Source: Anodontia alba
Taxonomy: Eukaryota; Mollusca; Bivalvia; Lucinida; Lucinidae
DNA length: 64,000 nucleotides
Direction of reading: 5' to 3'
Assembly (NCBI GenBank): GCA_964016985.1
Contig: OZ024835.1
Coordinates: 62,026,714-62,090,713 of the forward strand
Part shown: piece by piece, positions 12,676-23,842 of the stretch
How positions within the stretch are numbered: the stretch's first letter is position 1
Layout: the number at the start of each line of letters is the position of its first letter
Program-made: the position numbers and the translations under genes
The notes under the pieces: generated by a model
Database searches by the model: none
Told to the model about the DNA's origin: nothing
The model's input: only the letters and a program-made list of their open reading frames with translations

Positions 12676-14999
12676 AGTGGTGGGACGATTCATCGATGCA
12701 CTGGTGCATCCCGATACGCTTCATGTATCGATACACATGATGGAGTATCGATATGATGAACGCTTCTATTCAGATTCGCTTATTTGTGTTCGTTACATTC
12801 TTTAATCCGGTCTACAAAGTGACATTTTCAGAGTGCGATTTTGATTGGATGACGCTTGACTGATAGCCAATTGCATTTTGCTTTACTCTCATTATGATGA
12901 CAGATGAAACTGTGGTTGGAATTTATTCGCCGCCCAGCGGTAAAAATACTAGTTCTGTATGGGAATGTTTCGGCCATCCTATTCTTACTTTTGAAGTTAG
13001 CCATTTTTAGTGTTTCAGTATTATGGACAATGCATGTTTAAGGGAAACCATATAGTTGGGGTCATAGTGTTGTTCAAACACATGTTCTAGTTCATTATAA
13101 TTTCAACACAAAAACATGTTGGAACTTATTAGAAGGTCATTCATTGGTAGGGCTCTTTTAATGAATATCCACAACATATATTCCTTAAGAAAAATAAGAA
13201 ACATGCCAGTAATTTTTATTCAAAAAGTGTGTTATCTAACTGATAATACAGGTAAATAATAACGTTACTTTACGCATGTTAAAGTTAAATAAAAGTGTAG
13301 TTAAAAGAGATTCAGAACCACCACAGAGTAATGTACATCCAGTATAGCAACTGTAGTTACTCTGAATTGTTCAGAAGGCGGTGTCGCGAAAAAAGGCATT
13401 AACTTAATTACATAATTAGATTTATATGATTTGATGGACCTGGATTTTGCTCTATATCCATATTTTCACACTTTCTTACAACCAGTGGCTTCATCCAATA
13501 TTAAATTTACATTCAGAGACATGGCTTTGTGTGAAAATTTACTATTCCTTGAAAAACAACCAACATGAACACTTTGTACTACATGCTTTCACTATCAATT
13601 TAATTTCTCAAAATCAGTCAGATGGAAATGCATTCTACTTCTTTTAATGTATAAATAAGAATGGGTCTTTACTGAGGCATCTGTGTAAAACAGATATACA
13701 TAAATAATCTTAACCATGTACTGAAAAACTAAATACAATTATTTCTCTTCTGTTTTGTTTCTTTCTTCACAAAAAAAAATCCATTTTATTATCTGCATAT
13801 ATAAGCCAATGCAGTGATTGGAGTAATGAACCTCTTTATTTTCCAATGAAGTTTACCACCTGATTATTCCAAATGAGTGTATCTCCAGCAGCAATTTCCA
13901 ATTTCTAGAATTATCAAAGTTCAAGTCTAGATATGCTCCAGTTCATACATATTCAACACCTGATGTAGCTCCACGATTATTCTGGTGCAATTTTATAAAT
14001 TTATCTTTATCAACTTATTATGAAGACGAGCAGATTATATAAATTTGAAATGGCTATGTTCAATCCTGATTAGCTTTAATAACTGATTGTCATTTGATAG
14101 TGCTTCACCTAAGCATCAACAGATTAGCCCGACCAGCTATGCCTACCCTTTTCTGTTTTCAAGAGATTTTCCGATGTCCACAAAAGAAGGGTCAGAAAGT
14201 ATAAATGGGCCAGTAGTCGTCAGACAACTCCGTGTCACTGAGGTGTGAATAAAGTAATTTCATGTAGGAGGAATGAATTAAATGCCTGATGTCTTGCTAT
14301 ATTCAATATCGAATAAGTAGATTCTGATACTTTCTTTTCATTCAGCTTCCGTTGCTAAGCACAACATCAAAGATGGCGTGGGGTGATTGACAAAAGTAGC
14401 GCGTGTATTACTACACCGAATTTTGAAGTCTATGTTTCAAATTGCACTATCTAAATCGATTTCAGTTACAGTTATGTTAGCGAAATAGAAAAGCTATAAA
14501 AAAAATCCCCTGCTTCACATTCAGTTCGCCGTAATAGTGCCGCATTGCGTCTGATTAAGAAGTAGTGCGCGTATGAATATAGCGGTGATGAAAATCCGCT
14601 TGTGACGTAGTAAAAAACCCCATGCGATTGCATAGAGCCTGCTAGCTGTCGCTAGCAGACTCAAAAAGGATTTGTTCGTTCTGTGATTTAACAACAGATT
14701 CAGTCACATATCATAATTATAAGGAAGGATCGGTTTTCTTCTCAATGGCCACCGTGGGCGTTTAAAAGAGGCTCCAAATTTTTCGAAAATCATCCAAAAA
14801 TTGGTCACTTTTGGGGTCAGAAACAGGGGCTGGGCGTTTATTAGAGCATGGGCATCTATTAGAATTTTTACGGTACTTTAAAAGTATTATATAGAAACAT
14901 ACATAGCTCTTGATTACATAGGCATTCTTTATCAAGCAAAAAGAAATGATATTTTCTATTTCCGTTTCTCTCAAAACCATGCATCAGGCTTATCTGTTC
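12676..14999. other. Non-coding stretch with transposon remnants
   Basis: Begins with TAGTGGTGGGACGATTCATC, which looks like a DNA-transposon end, but no partner end was found. 13140-13200 holds half a C-family palindrome (AATGAATATCCACAACATAT). About 14780-14876 holds an isolated element end finishing ATTAGAATTTTTACGGTA. A small GCTAGC hairpin lies near 14640. No gene is visible. Confidence 0.55.
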
Positions 15000-15007
15000 G
15001 ATAATTT

Positions 15008-15215
15008 GGTGTTTTACGTCCCTTTCAACATTATTTAACTCATGTCAAGATGATGGAAGGGTGATAATGAAAGGCTCTGTGCAATGAAGTGTCATACAAT
15101 CATGATCGAGTTAAATTCTGCCTGCAACAGGATCCAAATCATGAATGCATGACGAAGTCAGGAGTGTTAACAACTTGGCCACCTGGATGCTTCCCTATCT
15201 GTTTGAATACTTTGG
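15008..15215 (-). mobile_element. tRNA-derived SINE, copy B1
   Basis: Aligns by eye with 19212-19400: both carry GTGTTTTACGTC, TTTCAACATTATTTAA, AGCAGGATTCAAACCTGGG-like box B (here degenerate) and GAAGTCAGGAG, ending near TGGATGCTTCCC. Read on the minus strand, the head is tRNA-like. The 75-residue frame is incidental. Confidence 0.6.
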
Positions 15216-15241
15216 GTAATCAAATTGAAAGCCCCCCAATA

Positions 15242-15450
15242 TTAACCCTTGTTCTGCTGAACCCGGATATACCCTACCTTTGCAAACAGTGTAGATCCAG
15301 ATCAGCTGGGCTCTGAAAAAGCCAAATGATCAAGATCTACACTGTTTGTCATTAAGTATGTAAATTTATATCAACAATCTGAATCAAGGAATCTGATTGG
15401 CTGACAATAAGAAGTGGGCGTGATATCTAAATTTATTCTGCAAGAGTTAA
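15242..15450. mobile_element. P-family MITE (piggyBac-like), copy P1
   Basis: TTAA flanks both ends. The left end reads CCCTTGTTCTGCTGAAC; the right, TTTATTCTGCAAGAG, is more diverged. A hairpin core with GCAAACAGTGTAGATCCAGA lies at 15280-15350. TTAA targets and CCC/GGG ends are the signature of piggyBac-type elements. Confidence 0.8.
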
Positions 15451-15560
15451 CCCTTAAAGTGCCAATCGCAACTGCAGCAGATGACAAGTTTATTTTATTT
15501 TTTTATTTTTTTTTTCTTTCAGAGAAAACAAGTCTTGACATTTCAAATGGTACTTTTGTA
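15447..15560. mobile_element. G-family MITE, partial copy G1
   Basis: Starts at the TTAA that ends P1: CCCTTAAAGTGCCAATCGCA, then ACTGCAGCAGATGACA, a T-rich run and AAGTCTTGACATTTCA. The right half is missing. Confidence 0.6.
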
Positions 15561-16105
15561 TTTCCATTTCTCTACAAAATTGGATACATCAGGACTATCT
15601 CATCGAATATTTGGGTAAATCCAGTACTATATCTTTTCTTTTAAGTGGAGTTTTTTTGTTGCTTTTTTTTTGTTGTTGGTAACTTTATTTAACTGTAAAT
15701 TACATATAGCACATATACAAAACCTATTTAACAGTAAGATTAACCATTCTTTCTCCTGGCATCCTTCCTACAGTAGGTCACGTTTTTGTTTGGTTTTTTT
15801 TTGGTTTTTGTTTTTTATCTTACTTTTAGGAACTATAATTTTTTCTGCAAGGTTTTAAAATTTCAGTTTCTGTTTTTTTGTTTTGTTTTTTGTTGTTTTT
15901 TTTCTCATAACTATATGTATTAACAGGCTTGCAGAAAGCTGTCATGTGAGGTTCCTATCTAAAAGCAACTAATATAGCTAGCAAACAAAATTCATTAGAT
16001 CTGCTTGTACAGCGTTATGGGTAAACTCGATCCTGTCTGCTTCCAGCTTACCTGTGAATCAATTTTTGAAAAAAAAACATAAATTTTTTTTTTCAAGATA
16101 GTTGG
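15561..16105. other. T-rich non-coding stretch
   Basis: Long T runs with TTTTGTTTTTTG words (about 15640-15910). Frames here are hydrophobic by base composition only. Confidence 0.7.
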
Positions 16106-16111
16106 AGCTTA

Positions 16112-16622
16112 TGTCCCAGTCAACATGTCGAGCCGGTCAGTTTACCTAATCACACTTTTTCCTGGGCAGGCATAGTCCTCTAAGCGGTAACAGTATTGTG
16201 TACAGACTTTCATCAGTAACTGACAATGTTTTCATGACCATCCTCCACAAGTTATATGGCCGAGCTGGGATTGGAACTTGCAACCCCTGGATGTGCAGTG
16301 AGTTTATTGTGTTGGAGTTTAACGAAATGTCAACCCTTGTGATCGAGTCATTTTGTGTTGTCTCCCAGAGAAAAGGAGAAGAAGAAGAGATAGTACAGGA
16401 GATGAAAGGGAAGGAGAAAGAGAAAGAGTAATAATGAATTAAAGTGAAGAAACAGAAGAAATAACTACTCTTACCTGCTTCAAGGATAGCAAGCCTTGCC
16501 AAACTGTAAGCCAATATCAGTTCGACACCCCGATGACGCAAGATACACGACACCTTTGCCTCACCCAACCACCCCCAGATGTGCAGTGAGATAGATGCAC
16601 TGCAGACTGCCCTTATAATGGA
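16112..16622 (-). mobile_element. tRNA-derived SINE, copy A1, interrupted by a second SINE
   Basis: On the minus strand it reads a tRNA-like head (CAGTGCATCTATCTCACTGC then GGGGTTGCAAGTTCCAATCC, the B box), then a body ending in GACTGGGACATAAG. It aligns by eye with 51495-52150. A 275-bp insert (16303-16577) splits the tRNA-like head. The 162-residue minus-strand frame spans both elements and is rejected as a gene. Confidence 0.7.
16303..16577 (-). mobile_element. SINE-like insert with 13-bp target duplication
   Basis: Flanked by the direct repeat GATGTGCAGTGAG at 16290-16302 and 16578-16590. Its plus strand has GTTGGAGTTTAACGAAATGT and CGTCTCCCAGAGAAA-like words that recur at 37966-38165. 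On the minus strand it ends in CTCCAACACAATAAA, an A-rich tail typical of retroposed copies. Confidence 0.7.
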
Positions 16623-16699
16623 GCCCGGCTCCATACATCAAGCCTATTTGTTGGAATACTTTAGGTAAATACAGTAATGAAACTGAAAACTCCCCAATA

Positions 16700-16905
16700 T
16701 TAACACTTTGCATGCTGGGTAAAAAATACAGTAGATGACATTTTGAAATAGTTTTCTTATTTTTTCCAGAAAATAGGTTTTGACATTTCATGCAAATTGG
16801 GCAACAATTTGCATGAAATGTCAGATCCTATTTTCAAGGAAAAATAAGAAAAATATCATCAATTTGTTGTCGGCTGAATTTGCCCATAGCATGGTTAAGT
16901 GTTAA
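16700..16905. mobile_element. M-family MITE, copy M1
   Basis: TTAA at both ends. The arms carry ACTTTGCATGCTGGGTAAA, CAGTAGATGACA and TTTTGACATTTCATGCAAAT, mirrored by ATTTGCATGAAATGTCAGAT and CTGAATTTGCCCATAGCATG. Confidence 0.8.
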
Positions 16906-17071
16906 CAGTCCATACCAATATATCTTAAGACCTTCTAAACAGTTGCCAAAATCATCTAATAAAATACAATTAATGACCAAATAAATGATTATGTCTGCAA
17001 ATACACCATTAACAACAATTTACATAAGGATAAAGTTATTTGTAAACTGTTCGGAAGTGTTTGCCAAAATA

Positions 17072-17295
17072 TTAGGGCTTGGCATGCTGGGTAAAAATTT
17101 CAGCAGACAACATTTTGAAATATTTTTCTTATTTTTTTACCAGTAAAATAGGCTTTGATATTTCATGCAAATTGTCTCCTGTCTCCTTTGGAGACAATTT
17201 GCATGAAATGTCAAGCCTATTTTCTGGAAAATAAAATAAGAAAAAATATCATTAATTTGTCATCTGCTGGAATTGCACAGGTAGTGATATACTTT
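17072..17295. mobile_element. M-family MITE, copy M2
   Basis: GGCTTGGCATGCTGGGTAAA at the left, a central palindrome of TTTCATGCAAATTGTCTCC with its complement, then GTCATCTGCTGGAATTG. CTCCTGTCTCC is duplicated at the centre. The terminal TTAA sites are lost. Confidence 0.75.
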
Positions 17296-17344
17296 AAAAG
17301 ATTTTTGTGCTGAACATAAAAGAAGGTCACCATATCATTTGTGA

Positions 17345-17510
17345 ACAGCAATGGCCCAGATCAACTTGTGGATCCATGCAGTTTGATCAGAGTCTTTACT
17401 GTTAGGTGCGACATTCTACGGAATCTAATGATTCTGTTCGCAGAAACTGAAGGCCCTGACCAGACACACAGACGCACAGGCTGATATGGGTCATGGCTGT
17501 CCACATGATG
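17345..17510. repeat. Diverged inverted repeat with GATCAG core
   Basis: CCCAGATCAACTTGTGGATC at the left pairs loosely with CACAGGCTGATATGGGTC at the right. It resembles the unit at 38415-38555. Confidence 0.4.
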
Positions 17511-17630
17511 CGATAAGTACATTTTGTGATGTATTGGCTCTTGTACTGAATGAATCAGATTACCGTATTTTCCCTTAGTACAGAATGCAAACAGAAGGCA
17601 GCATCTGATCTGGATCTACCCCATTTCTCA

Positions 17631-17834
17631 GCTCTAGATAAGAGGAGGTATCAGGTAAATACTACTATATATTTTCTCCACAAAAATATATATGTTGTGG
17701 GTATGCATTAGAAGCCCCTAGCTCACAGCCTAACAGAGGCACTTCTAATGAGTATCCACAATATATGTTTATATGAGAAAAAATATCAATACCTTTTGGT
17801 TGAAAAAAACAGAAAAGTGAAAGTGCCTGGAGCT
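17631..17834. mobile_element. C-family palindromic MITE, copy C1
   Basis: Begins GCTCTAGATAAGAGG and ends near CCTGGAGC. The arms include TTGTGGGTATGCATTAGAAG and CTTCTAATGAGTATCCACAA around a CCCCTAGCTC loop. Confidence 0.8.
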
Positions 17835-17858
17835 ATGCTGTTTGCCACTCACCCAGTA

Positions 17859-18207
17859 GACTGGCTCCAGTCTCCAATGACTAAATATTTTTTTTCTTAT
17901 AATCCTGTTTGGTAGTCCACTAAACTAAAACCAAAATAATATCATGACTATAAAGGTGACCAGCCTTTGTAGTCATGATATATTAAAATAAAACCAAAAT
18001 AATATCATGACTATAAAGGCTGGTCACTAGTGACCAGCTAGTGACCAGCCTTTGTAGTCATGATATTAAAACCAAAATAATATCATGACTGTAAAGGCTG
18101 GTCACTAAGTGACCAGCCTTTATAGTCATGATATATTTTGGTTTTATTTCAGTGGATTATAAAACAGGATTACAGGGAAAAAAAGTCACTGCAGACTGGA
18201 GCCAGTC
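17859..18207. mobile_element. TA-flanked MITE with internal reiterated palindromes
   Basis: Terminal repeats GACTGGCTCCAGTCT and AGACTGGAGCCAGTC, each flanked by TA. The interior has about three copies of AAACCAAAATAATATCATGA, CTATAAAGGCTGGTCAC and the complement, so the whole element folds on several scales. Confidence 0.8.
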
Positions 18208-19211
18208 TACTCACACAGCAGTTTTTACACATCAACAGGTTACAAGTCCAATGGGCTTGTTCAATTTTTTTCGGACAAATACATTAAGGACATAAGGTGT
18301 CCCAATATTTAGCAAAACTACGGCAGTAAAAGGTGTATAATACAGGTGTACTCTGTAAACCATACTTTAATATGTCTTACCTTATCATTTCACTCTTTAA
18401 ATATTCATCGTTTTATGTGCTAGGCATTAACGGATTGCAAGTTTACATCTCAATGGTTTTAATACTCTGCGTAATATTGACATTGTGCAAGCTAAGCTTT
18501 TCGTGAAACTAGGTTACCGTGGGATAGCCGCTACTTTTATCTCCAGATTAGAAACTTATTCGGTGATATTCTTCTTATTTCTCCATGAAAAACTTTGTTG
18601 TGGGTACTCGTTAGAAGTGCCTCATCGAAATACTGCGTTACTTTGGGCACAGACAAAAGACATACTTCTCTGAGACCAAGTTTTTCACAAATAACTTCTT
18701 CATATATTGTCTTTTTTTTGTTTGCTTGTTTTTTGTTGTTTTTTTTTTTCACAGACAACTCTACTGTATTTGGAATTGTTTTTGTTTTTTTTGGGATTTT
18801 TTTCAGTTTCTATTCAGTAATCCATTTATTCTCCCCGTCAAATGATATATCAATATGGTTGGGGAGGATCTTCCTGGAATTGTTAAAGGATTACATCACA
18901 CTTATTCTTTCCACAACAGAAGAACAAAAACTGCTGTGACATTGAAAATTAGGTGAATGTCACCAAAATCTAATCAGTTCTTTGTTATGTCCCAACTATA
19001 TATCCATGAAAATTTGGTAAGAATACTACCACTCTGTTTCACAAGTTATTGAGCAGACAAGCAAGTGTCATGCCAACGCCAACACCGACACCAACGGATC
19101 ATCCACATCAAAATCAATATTATTATTATAGACCCCTCCCCTTAGGTTGGGGGACATAATCAGTAAAAATGTTATAAAAACTTCTGATATTTCTGAAAAG
19201 TGTCAATGATG
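18208..19211. other. Non-coding stretch, with half a C-family MITE
   Basis: 18562-18632 carries TTCTTATTTCTCCATGAAAA and TTGTGGGTACTCGTTAGAAG without the second arm. 18700-18810 is T-rich. 18945-19160 resembles the end of a minisatellite element (GGTGAATGTCACCAAAATCT; GCCAACGCCAACACCGAC). The 114-residue frame is composition-driven. Confidence 0.55.
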
Positions 19212-19400
19212 ATGATGACTTCAGGTGTTTTACGTCTCTTTCAACATTATTTAAGTCATATTGAGATGAGGAAGGGACAGTACAGAAAGGTTTTCTGCAA
19301 TCAAGTACCGTATAGTCTTGAGTTGAATTCCACCTCTAGCAGGATTCAAACCTGGGACCTACAAACCGAAGTCAGGAGCCCTAACTATTCAACCATGTGG
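19212..19400 (-). mobile_element. tRNA-derived SINE, copy B2
   Basis: On the minus strand: ACATGGTTGAATAGTTAGGG (A-box-like), then GTAGGTCCCAGGTTTGAATC (B box), then a body ending GACGTAAAACAC. Better preserved than the copy at 15008-15215. Confidence 0.7.
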
Positions 19401-19559
19401 ATGCTTCTGAAGTGTCAAAATTTATACCGAAAGTGTCAAATTTCGCCATCAAAGAAACAAAGTTTTCTCATAAGCTACAGGTGTAAATCTCATAATGTAC
19501 AATGTCACAAACCTTTTTATTCAACACTTTTTATATGAGCATGTCATGCAAAAAGGTAT

Positions 19560-19642
19560 TTTTGGAGCAAATGCAGACAGAGAAGGCCCAGATCAGCCTG
19601 CGCATCCGCGCAGTCTGATCTGGGCCTTCTCTGTCCGCAAAC
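19560..19642. repeat. Imperfect palindrome with GGCCCAGATCAG arms
   Basis: AGAGAAGGCCCAGATCAGCC and its complement TGATCTGGGCCTTCTCT flank a TGCGCATCCGCGCA loop. It resembles the GATCAG hairpins inside P, N and Q elements. Confidence 0.7.
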
Positions 19643-20035
19643 AGAATCATTGGATTATAAGGTTTCAACGGAGAGCAAATTTATGCATGTGCAGGATGAT
19701 GTGAATCCGTACATTTGTGCATGTTCAAAGGCCTTTGTTTTTTGCTTGGCGCGGACATATGAAAGCAACCTTGCAAAAAATTGGCACCTCAAATATCTTC
19801 TTTTTTGCACCACTTGTCCTTTTCGTTGCATTCTTTCAGCAAATTTGGTAAAAAAAATTTACATAAAAATTTGACAACGTAATAAAATCCTGTGAGAAAA
19901 AGGAGAACTCAAAGTCATTAATATGTATCATGTGTTATTATAAATCTATTACGCAAGGAAAAATAGTCCAGTGTCACTCTCTTCCCACAACATTAACCTT
20001 TAACTTGCAGAACTTAAATAGTAGCAGACAACATT

Positions 20036-20153
20036 TAAACACTTAAAGTGCTAAGCCGAATTGTAGCAGATGATATTCTAACTTTTTTTCAGAGAAAACA
20101 AAACTTGGCATTTCATGTGAATTGTCTGCTCAGCAGATGATTCACCAGAGAAA

Positions 20154-20188
<35 letters not shown>

Positions 20189-20231
20189 CAAAATGCCGTA
20201 TGCTGCAGTCCTGATTAGCAATTTAAAGGTT
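20036..20231. mobile_element. G-family MITE, copy G2, with a CA microsatellite
   Basis: TTAAAGTGCTAAGCCGAATT and GTAGCAGATGATATTC at the left, GCTGCAGTCCTGATTAGCAA and TTTAAAGGTTAA at the right. A CA run has expanded in the right arm. Confidence 0.65.
20156..20184. repeat. CA dinucleotide microsatellite
   Basis: About 14 uninterrupted CA units lying inside a G-family MITE. Confidence 0.95.
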
Positions 20232-20372
20232 AAACTTTTTTTTCTTAATTTACCCAGAAAAAAATAGACTTCATATTTCATGCAAATAGTCTCCTTAAGA
20301 GACAATTTGAATGAAATGTCAAATCTCGTTTCTGGGGAAAATAAGAAAAATATCAGCAATTCGTTGTATTGT
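20228..20372. mobile_element. M-family MITE, copy M3
   Basis: TATTTCATGCAAATAGTCTC and GAGACAATTTGAATGAAATG pair around CTTAAGAG; AAAATAAGAAAAATATC follows. The ends are eroded. Confidence 0.65.
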
Positions 20373-20507
20373 TATTTTGTGTATTGTGAGTGCTTATATA
20401 ATTAATTCTTTGCATGTTGGGTAATTTTGCATGCTTTTTTGTCGTCTGTGGATTTTTTTTAAAAATTAATTTTTTCAAAAAAATCTTTCAGGAATACCAT
20501 CAGAGTG

Positions 20508-20577
20508 TCAAACAGTTTGGATCCAGATCAGGCCCAACATTTTGTCAGGCCTGATCTAGGTCCTAACTGTTTGCAAA
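20508..20577. repeat. GATCAG hairpin unit
   Basis: AACAGTTTGGATCCAGATCA and TGATCTAGGTCCTAACTGTT pair around CAACATTTTGTC. It is an isolated copy of the hairpin shared by P, N and Q elements. Confidence 0.65.
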
Positions 20578-20689
20578 TGTTATCAGCAGACAACAAAAAT
20601 CGCCACTAGCGGGGAAAGAGTTAAGAGCTGTGGTAACAGAGGTAACAGATAATAGAGTTAACAGCTCTGGTAACAGAGGTAACAGTTTG

Positions 20690-21026
20690 TTTGTTTGATT
20701 TGGGCTTAACGTCGCTTTCAACAATCTCTCAGTCATATAGCGACTGTGTCTGGATGTGACAGGGAGCTAAATACTCACTTTTAGAGTGCTGCCTCACTGA
20801 AATATCATGCCACAGACACTTTGACATGATATTCCACCCAGTCACATTATACTGACACTGAGCTGACCAGTTCCGATTCCTAGCTCTACTTTCTTAATGC
20901 TGAGCGCCAAGCGAAAGAGCAGCTAGTACCATTTTTAAAGTCTTTGGTATGACCCGGCCGGGGATAGAACCCGCAACCTCCTCGTCACAAAGCGGACGCT
21001 CTACCACTGAGCCATTGTGCCGGTAC
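20690..21026 (-). mobile_element. tRNA-derived SINE, copy C
   Basis: On the minus strand: CACAATGGCTCAGTGGTAGA (A box), GGAGGTTGCGGGTTCTATCC (B box), CCGGCCGGGTC, then a body ending in GACGTTAAGCCCAAATC. This is a well-preserved head of a tRNA-type SINE. Confidence 0.75.
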
Positions 21027-21029
21027 AGA

Positions 21030-21165
21030 GGTAACAGTCTATAGATAATATTTATTTGTATTTCTCCATAAAAACAGATACTGCCAGTAATAGTCATTCA
21101 TTAGCTTGCCAAACTAAGACAATTCTACTGACTACACATCATATGTTTTCATGGAGAAGAAACAA
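21030..21165. repeat. Degenerate C-family MITE
   Basis: TCTATAGATAA, TATTTCTCCATAAAAACAGA and ACACATCATATGTTTTCATG followed by GAGAAGAAAC; the centre has diverged. Confidence 0.5.
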
Positions 21166-21249
21166 AAAATTACATGTAAATCCTTAAAGTATTTTTTTAT
21201 TTTTATTTTTTATTGTTTTTTTGTTTTTTTTATCATTCAGAAGAAATAA

Positions 21250-21428
21250 CCTTTAGCATGTTCATCACAATTGCAGCACACAACATTTTGATATTTTTTT
21301 TTTTGTATTTGTCTGAGAAAATAAAGCTTGACATTTCATGTAAATTATCTGCTAGCTTCACAGGAAGTCTTATTTTCTCTGAAAAATAATGTAATCTGCT
21401 ACAATTTTGTTTTGCACTTTAAGGGTTA
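21250..21428. mobile_element. G-family MITE, copy G3
   Basis: AACCTTTAGCATGTTCATCA, ATTGCAGCACACAACATTTTG and AAGCTTGACATTTCATG at the left; ATGTAATCTGCTACAATTTT and GCACTTTAAGGGTTAA at the right. Confidence 0.65.
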
Positions 21429-21968
21429 ACATATTTTGGCTGAAAAAAGGAACATCTTATCCAGAGCTATGACATTATTGCCAGATAATAGTATATCATC
21501 AATCAAAATTGTCCTCTTTCTAACCATTATGGAACAATCACTTCTTTTGGGCCATTTAACCAGTAAACTAACAAGTCAGACTAACAATGCACATTGAATA
21601 TAGCAATTTCAGAAAGTTTGATCTGCCACCATTCAGTCGTAAATTATTTTCTGCCTGTAATGTATCTTGTTACTATTACCTCTGCTATCAGGACCCTGCT
21701 ATCAGCCATCTTCAAAGCAGCAACGGCATGCAACCATTTTTTCTAATTCTTAAGTTTACAAATTTCACTCTGCCTCCCATTTAATGACTCCATTTCCCTA
21801 ATTGTCCAATTCTACATCAATGCAATCTATCAACTTACCAGTTGAAGTCTCCCCTTTCCTACCTGGCCATCAATATAATCTATCTCTATTCCCTTTCTAC
21901 CTATCCATCAATACAATCTATCTCCCTACCTGCTTTAATTCTCACTCTTTCTTCTTTCCATCAATATT
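21429..21968. other. Non-coding stretch, pyrimidine-rich
   Basis: 21780-21960 is rich in CTATC and CTTTC words. The two short frames here have no recognisable domain. Confidence 0.6.
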
Positions 21969-21969
21969 A

Positions 21970-22171
21970 CACCACAACCTCTTTATAACACTATTGTTGG
22001 GGTCCATAGCATAAACCGTGTTAAACAACCGTGTTATATCCAAACAAAAATGTATAGATTATATTGAAAAATTACCATTTATGGTCATTTTTCAATATAA
22101 TCTATACAGCTTTAGGATCCATCTTTGAACCGTGCTATATCTACGAACCATGTTATAAAGAGATTTTAGTG
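21970..22171. mobile_element. TA-flanked MITE with TTTATAACAC ends, copy T1
   Basis: The left end reads CACCACAACCTCTTTATAAC, the right GTTATAAAGAGATTTTAGTG, each flanked by TA. A central hairpin pairs TATTGAAAAATTACCATTTA with its complement. It matches 32020-32239. The ends fit the pogo/Tigger branch of Tc1/mariner. Confidence 0.8.
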
Positions 22172-22251
22172 TATTTATATCTTCCCATCTAATTCTCCCC
22201 TTTCTACATCACAGTCCATCAATATAATAGTTAAGTTATTGATCACAAAGA

Positions 22252-22301
22252 GTGTGTGTGTGTGTGTGTGTGTGTGGGGGGGGGGTGGGGGGGGGGTGGG
22301 G
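22252..22301. repeat. TG microsatellite followed by a G-rich run
   Basis: About 12 TG units, then G runs broken by single T residues, ending just before the P2 element. Confidence 0.95.
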
Positions 22302-22587
22302 TCATATTAACCCTTGTCGTGCTGAATAAATTAAGATACAACATCCACTTCTAATTATCAGCTGATCATATTATTTGATTCAGGCTGTTGATGCAAATTC
22401 ACAGTCTTAAGCCCCGTTTATATGCATAAAGTTTACCCCTAGGGGTAAATTTACCCCTATGGGTAAATATTTGCCCCACCTTGTTAAATACCCCTATGGG
22501 TAAATGGTTGCGTTTATATGTGTTTTAGGAAGAAGGGGCAAATGATAGTTTTCTTTTTATTTAAAAGCTTATCTATAATAGCAGCAT

Positions 22588-22794
22588 TGTTTCTTTCACC
22601 TGAGAATATTTAGCAGATGACAAATTGATGTTATTTTTCTTATTTTTCCAGAGATCTTGATTTGACATTTCATGCAAATTGTCTCCATTGATGACAATCT
22701 GCATAAGATATCAAATCCTGTATCCTGAGAAAAATAACAAAAATATTTCAAAATGTCATCTGGTGAACATTTTACCCAGGTGCTTTGCATTAAT
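22588..22794. mobile_element. M-family MITE, copy M4
   Basis: AGCAGATGACAAATTGATG and TTGACATTTCATGCAAATTG at the left, ATCTGCATAAGATATCAAAT and CATTTTACCCAGGTGCTTTG at the right. It is nested in the 2.0-kb element. Confidence 0.75.
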
Positions 22795-23636
22795 CTGCAT
22801 TATCAAGCTTCAGATACAAGAAGTAGGGAAAGAAAGTTTTTGGTGAAAAAAAGTATTATTTGGTGGTCAGTAATATAATGTTCCCGATTTTGCTGCTATA
22901 TTCCAAAATGTTTAGCTAATATTCCACAGGAGCAAGACAGTATAGCCCCACCAAAGTTTGGGCAGGATCTATAATATTCTGTTGTAAACAAAGCAATTAT
23001 GCCACCATACTGACATGTATTGATGGGGGGACGGTGGGGAGGGGTGGTTTCAGTGAGGCGAAGGTGTCCTGTAGCCTTTGTCACAGTATAGACCCTGATT
23101 ATGACCAGATGTGTAAGCAGATGGTACTTATTTTTTTTCCACACATCAGCTATGTGACCCAGCCATGGAACAAGCATTAATCAATGGAACTAACTGGTAA
23201 TAATCAAGAAAAGTGATAATAATAATACATAAAAATTAATTATTTGACATCGCTTTTTATAATTCAGGTTAGACTGTATGAAAATGTTGAATTTTGGCAT
23301 AGGACCTGAAACTGGGAATACCAGGGAACTCAGTTCTGGTGACATAGATCTACACAGTCTGGTCAGGGTATTTCCTATTTACCGATGGGATTCTACATAT
23401 AAAGATAAACTAATTGTTCATCCGTAATGACTGTCCATGATCATTGCAACCCCTTTGCTAGTATTTAGTGTGTTTGCAGATGGCTATACTTAAGTGATTG
23501 TCACATATTAAACTGTTGAAATGTCATGTGTGTGAGTACCTTAGACCGTAATCAGACTGTGCGGAGATTGTTGAACAGATAAACAGTCTGATCTGGTACC
23601 ATTTTTATATCCCCTGGAAATTTTTGTTTAGTCATC

Positions 23637-23842
23637 AACCTTTACCACTCTGGTTCTCTGGGCGAAATTAACAGATGCCAAATTGGTAGTATTTCTGTGG
23701 GTTTTTTTGGGGGTTTTTTTCCTCAGAAAATAAAGTAATGGCACCATTTTCTTGAAATGTCAAAGCCTATTTTCTGGGAATAATAAGGAAATATTTCAAG
23801 TTGTAGTCTGCTAATAATTTTACCTCAGCTATAAGCATTAAG
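23637..23842. mobile_element. M-family MITE, copy M5
   Basis: TTTACCACTCTGGTTCTCTG and ACAGATGCCAAATTGG at the left, CTTGAAATGTCAAAGCCTAT and CTGCTAATAATTTTACC at the right. One arm is T/G-rich and expanded. Confidence 0.65.

Noticed and set aside
16146..16634. 162-residue minus-strand reading frame
   Set aside because: It runs across two nested SINEs and their 13-bp target duplication, has a phenylalanine/serine-rich low-complexity middle from purine-rich DNA, and no domain.
18595..18939. 114-residue plus-strand frame
   Set aside because: It starts in a C-family MITE arm and crosses long T runs; the peptide is F-rich by composition and shows no domain.
20960..21026. Functional tRNA gene
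   Set aside because: A and B boxes are present, but the sequence continues as a SINE body and no acceptor stem closes. The same holds for the other five tRNA-like heads.
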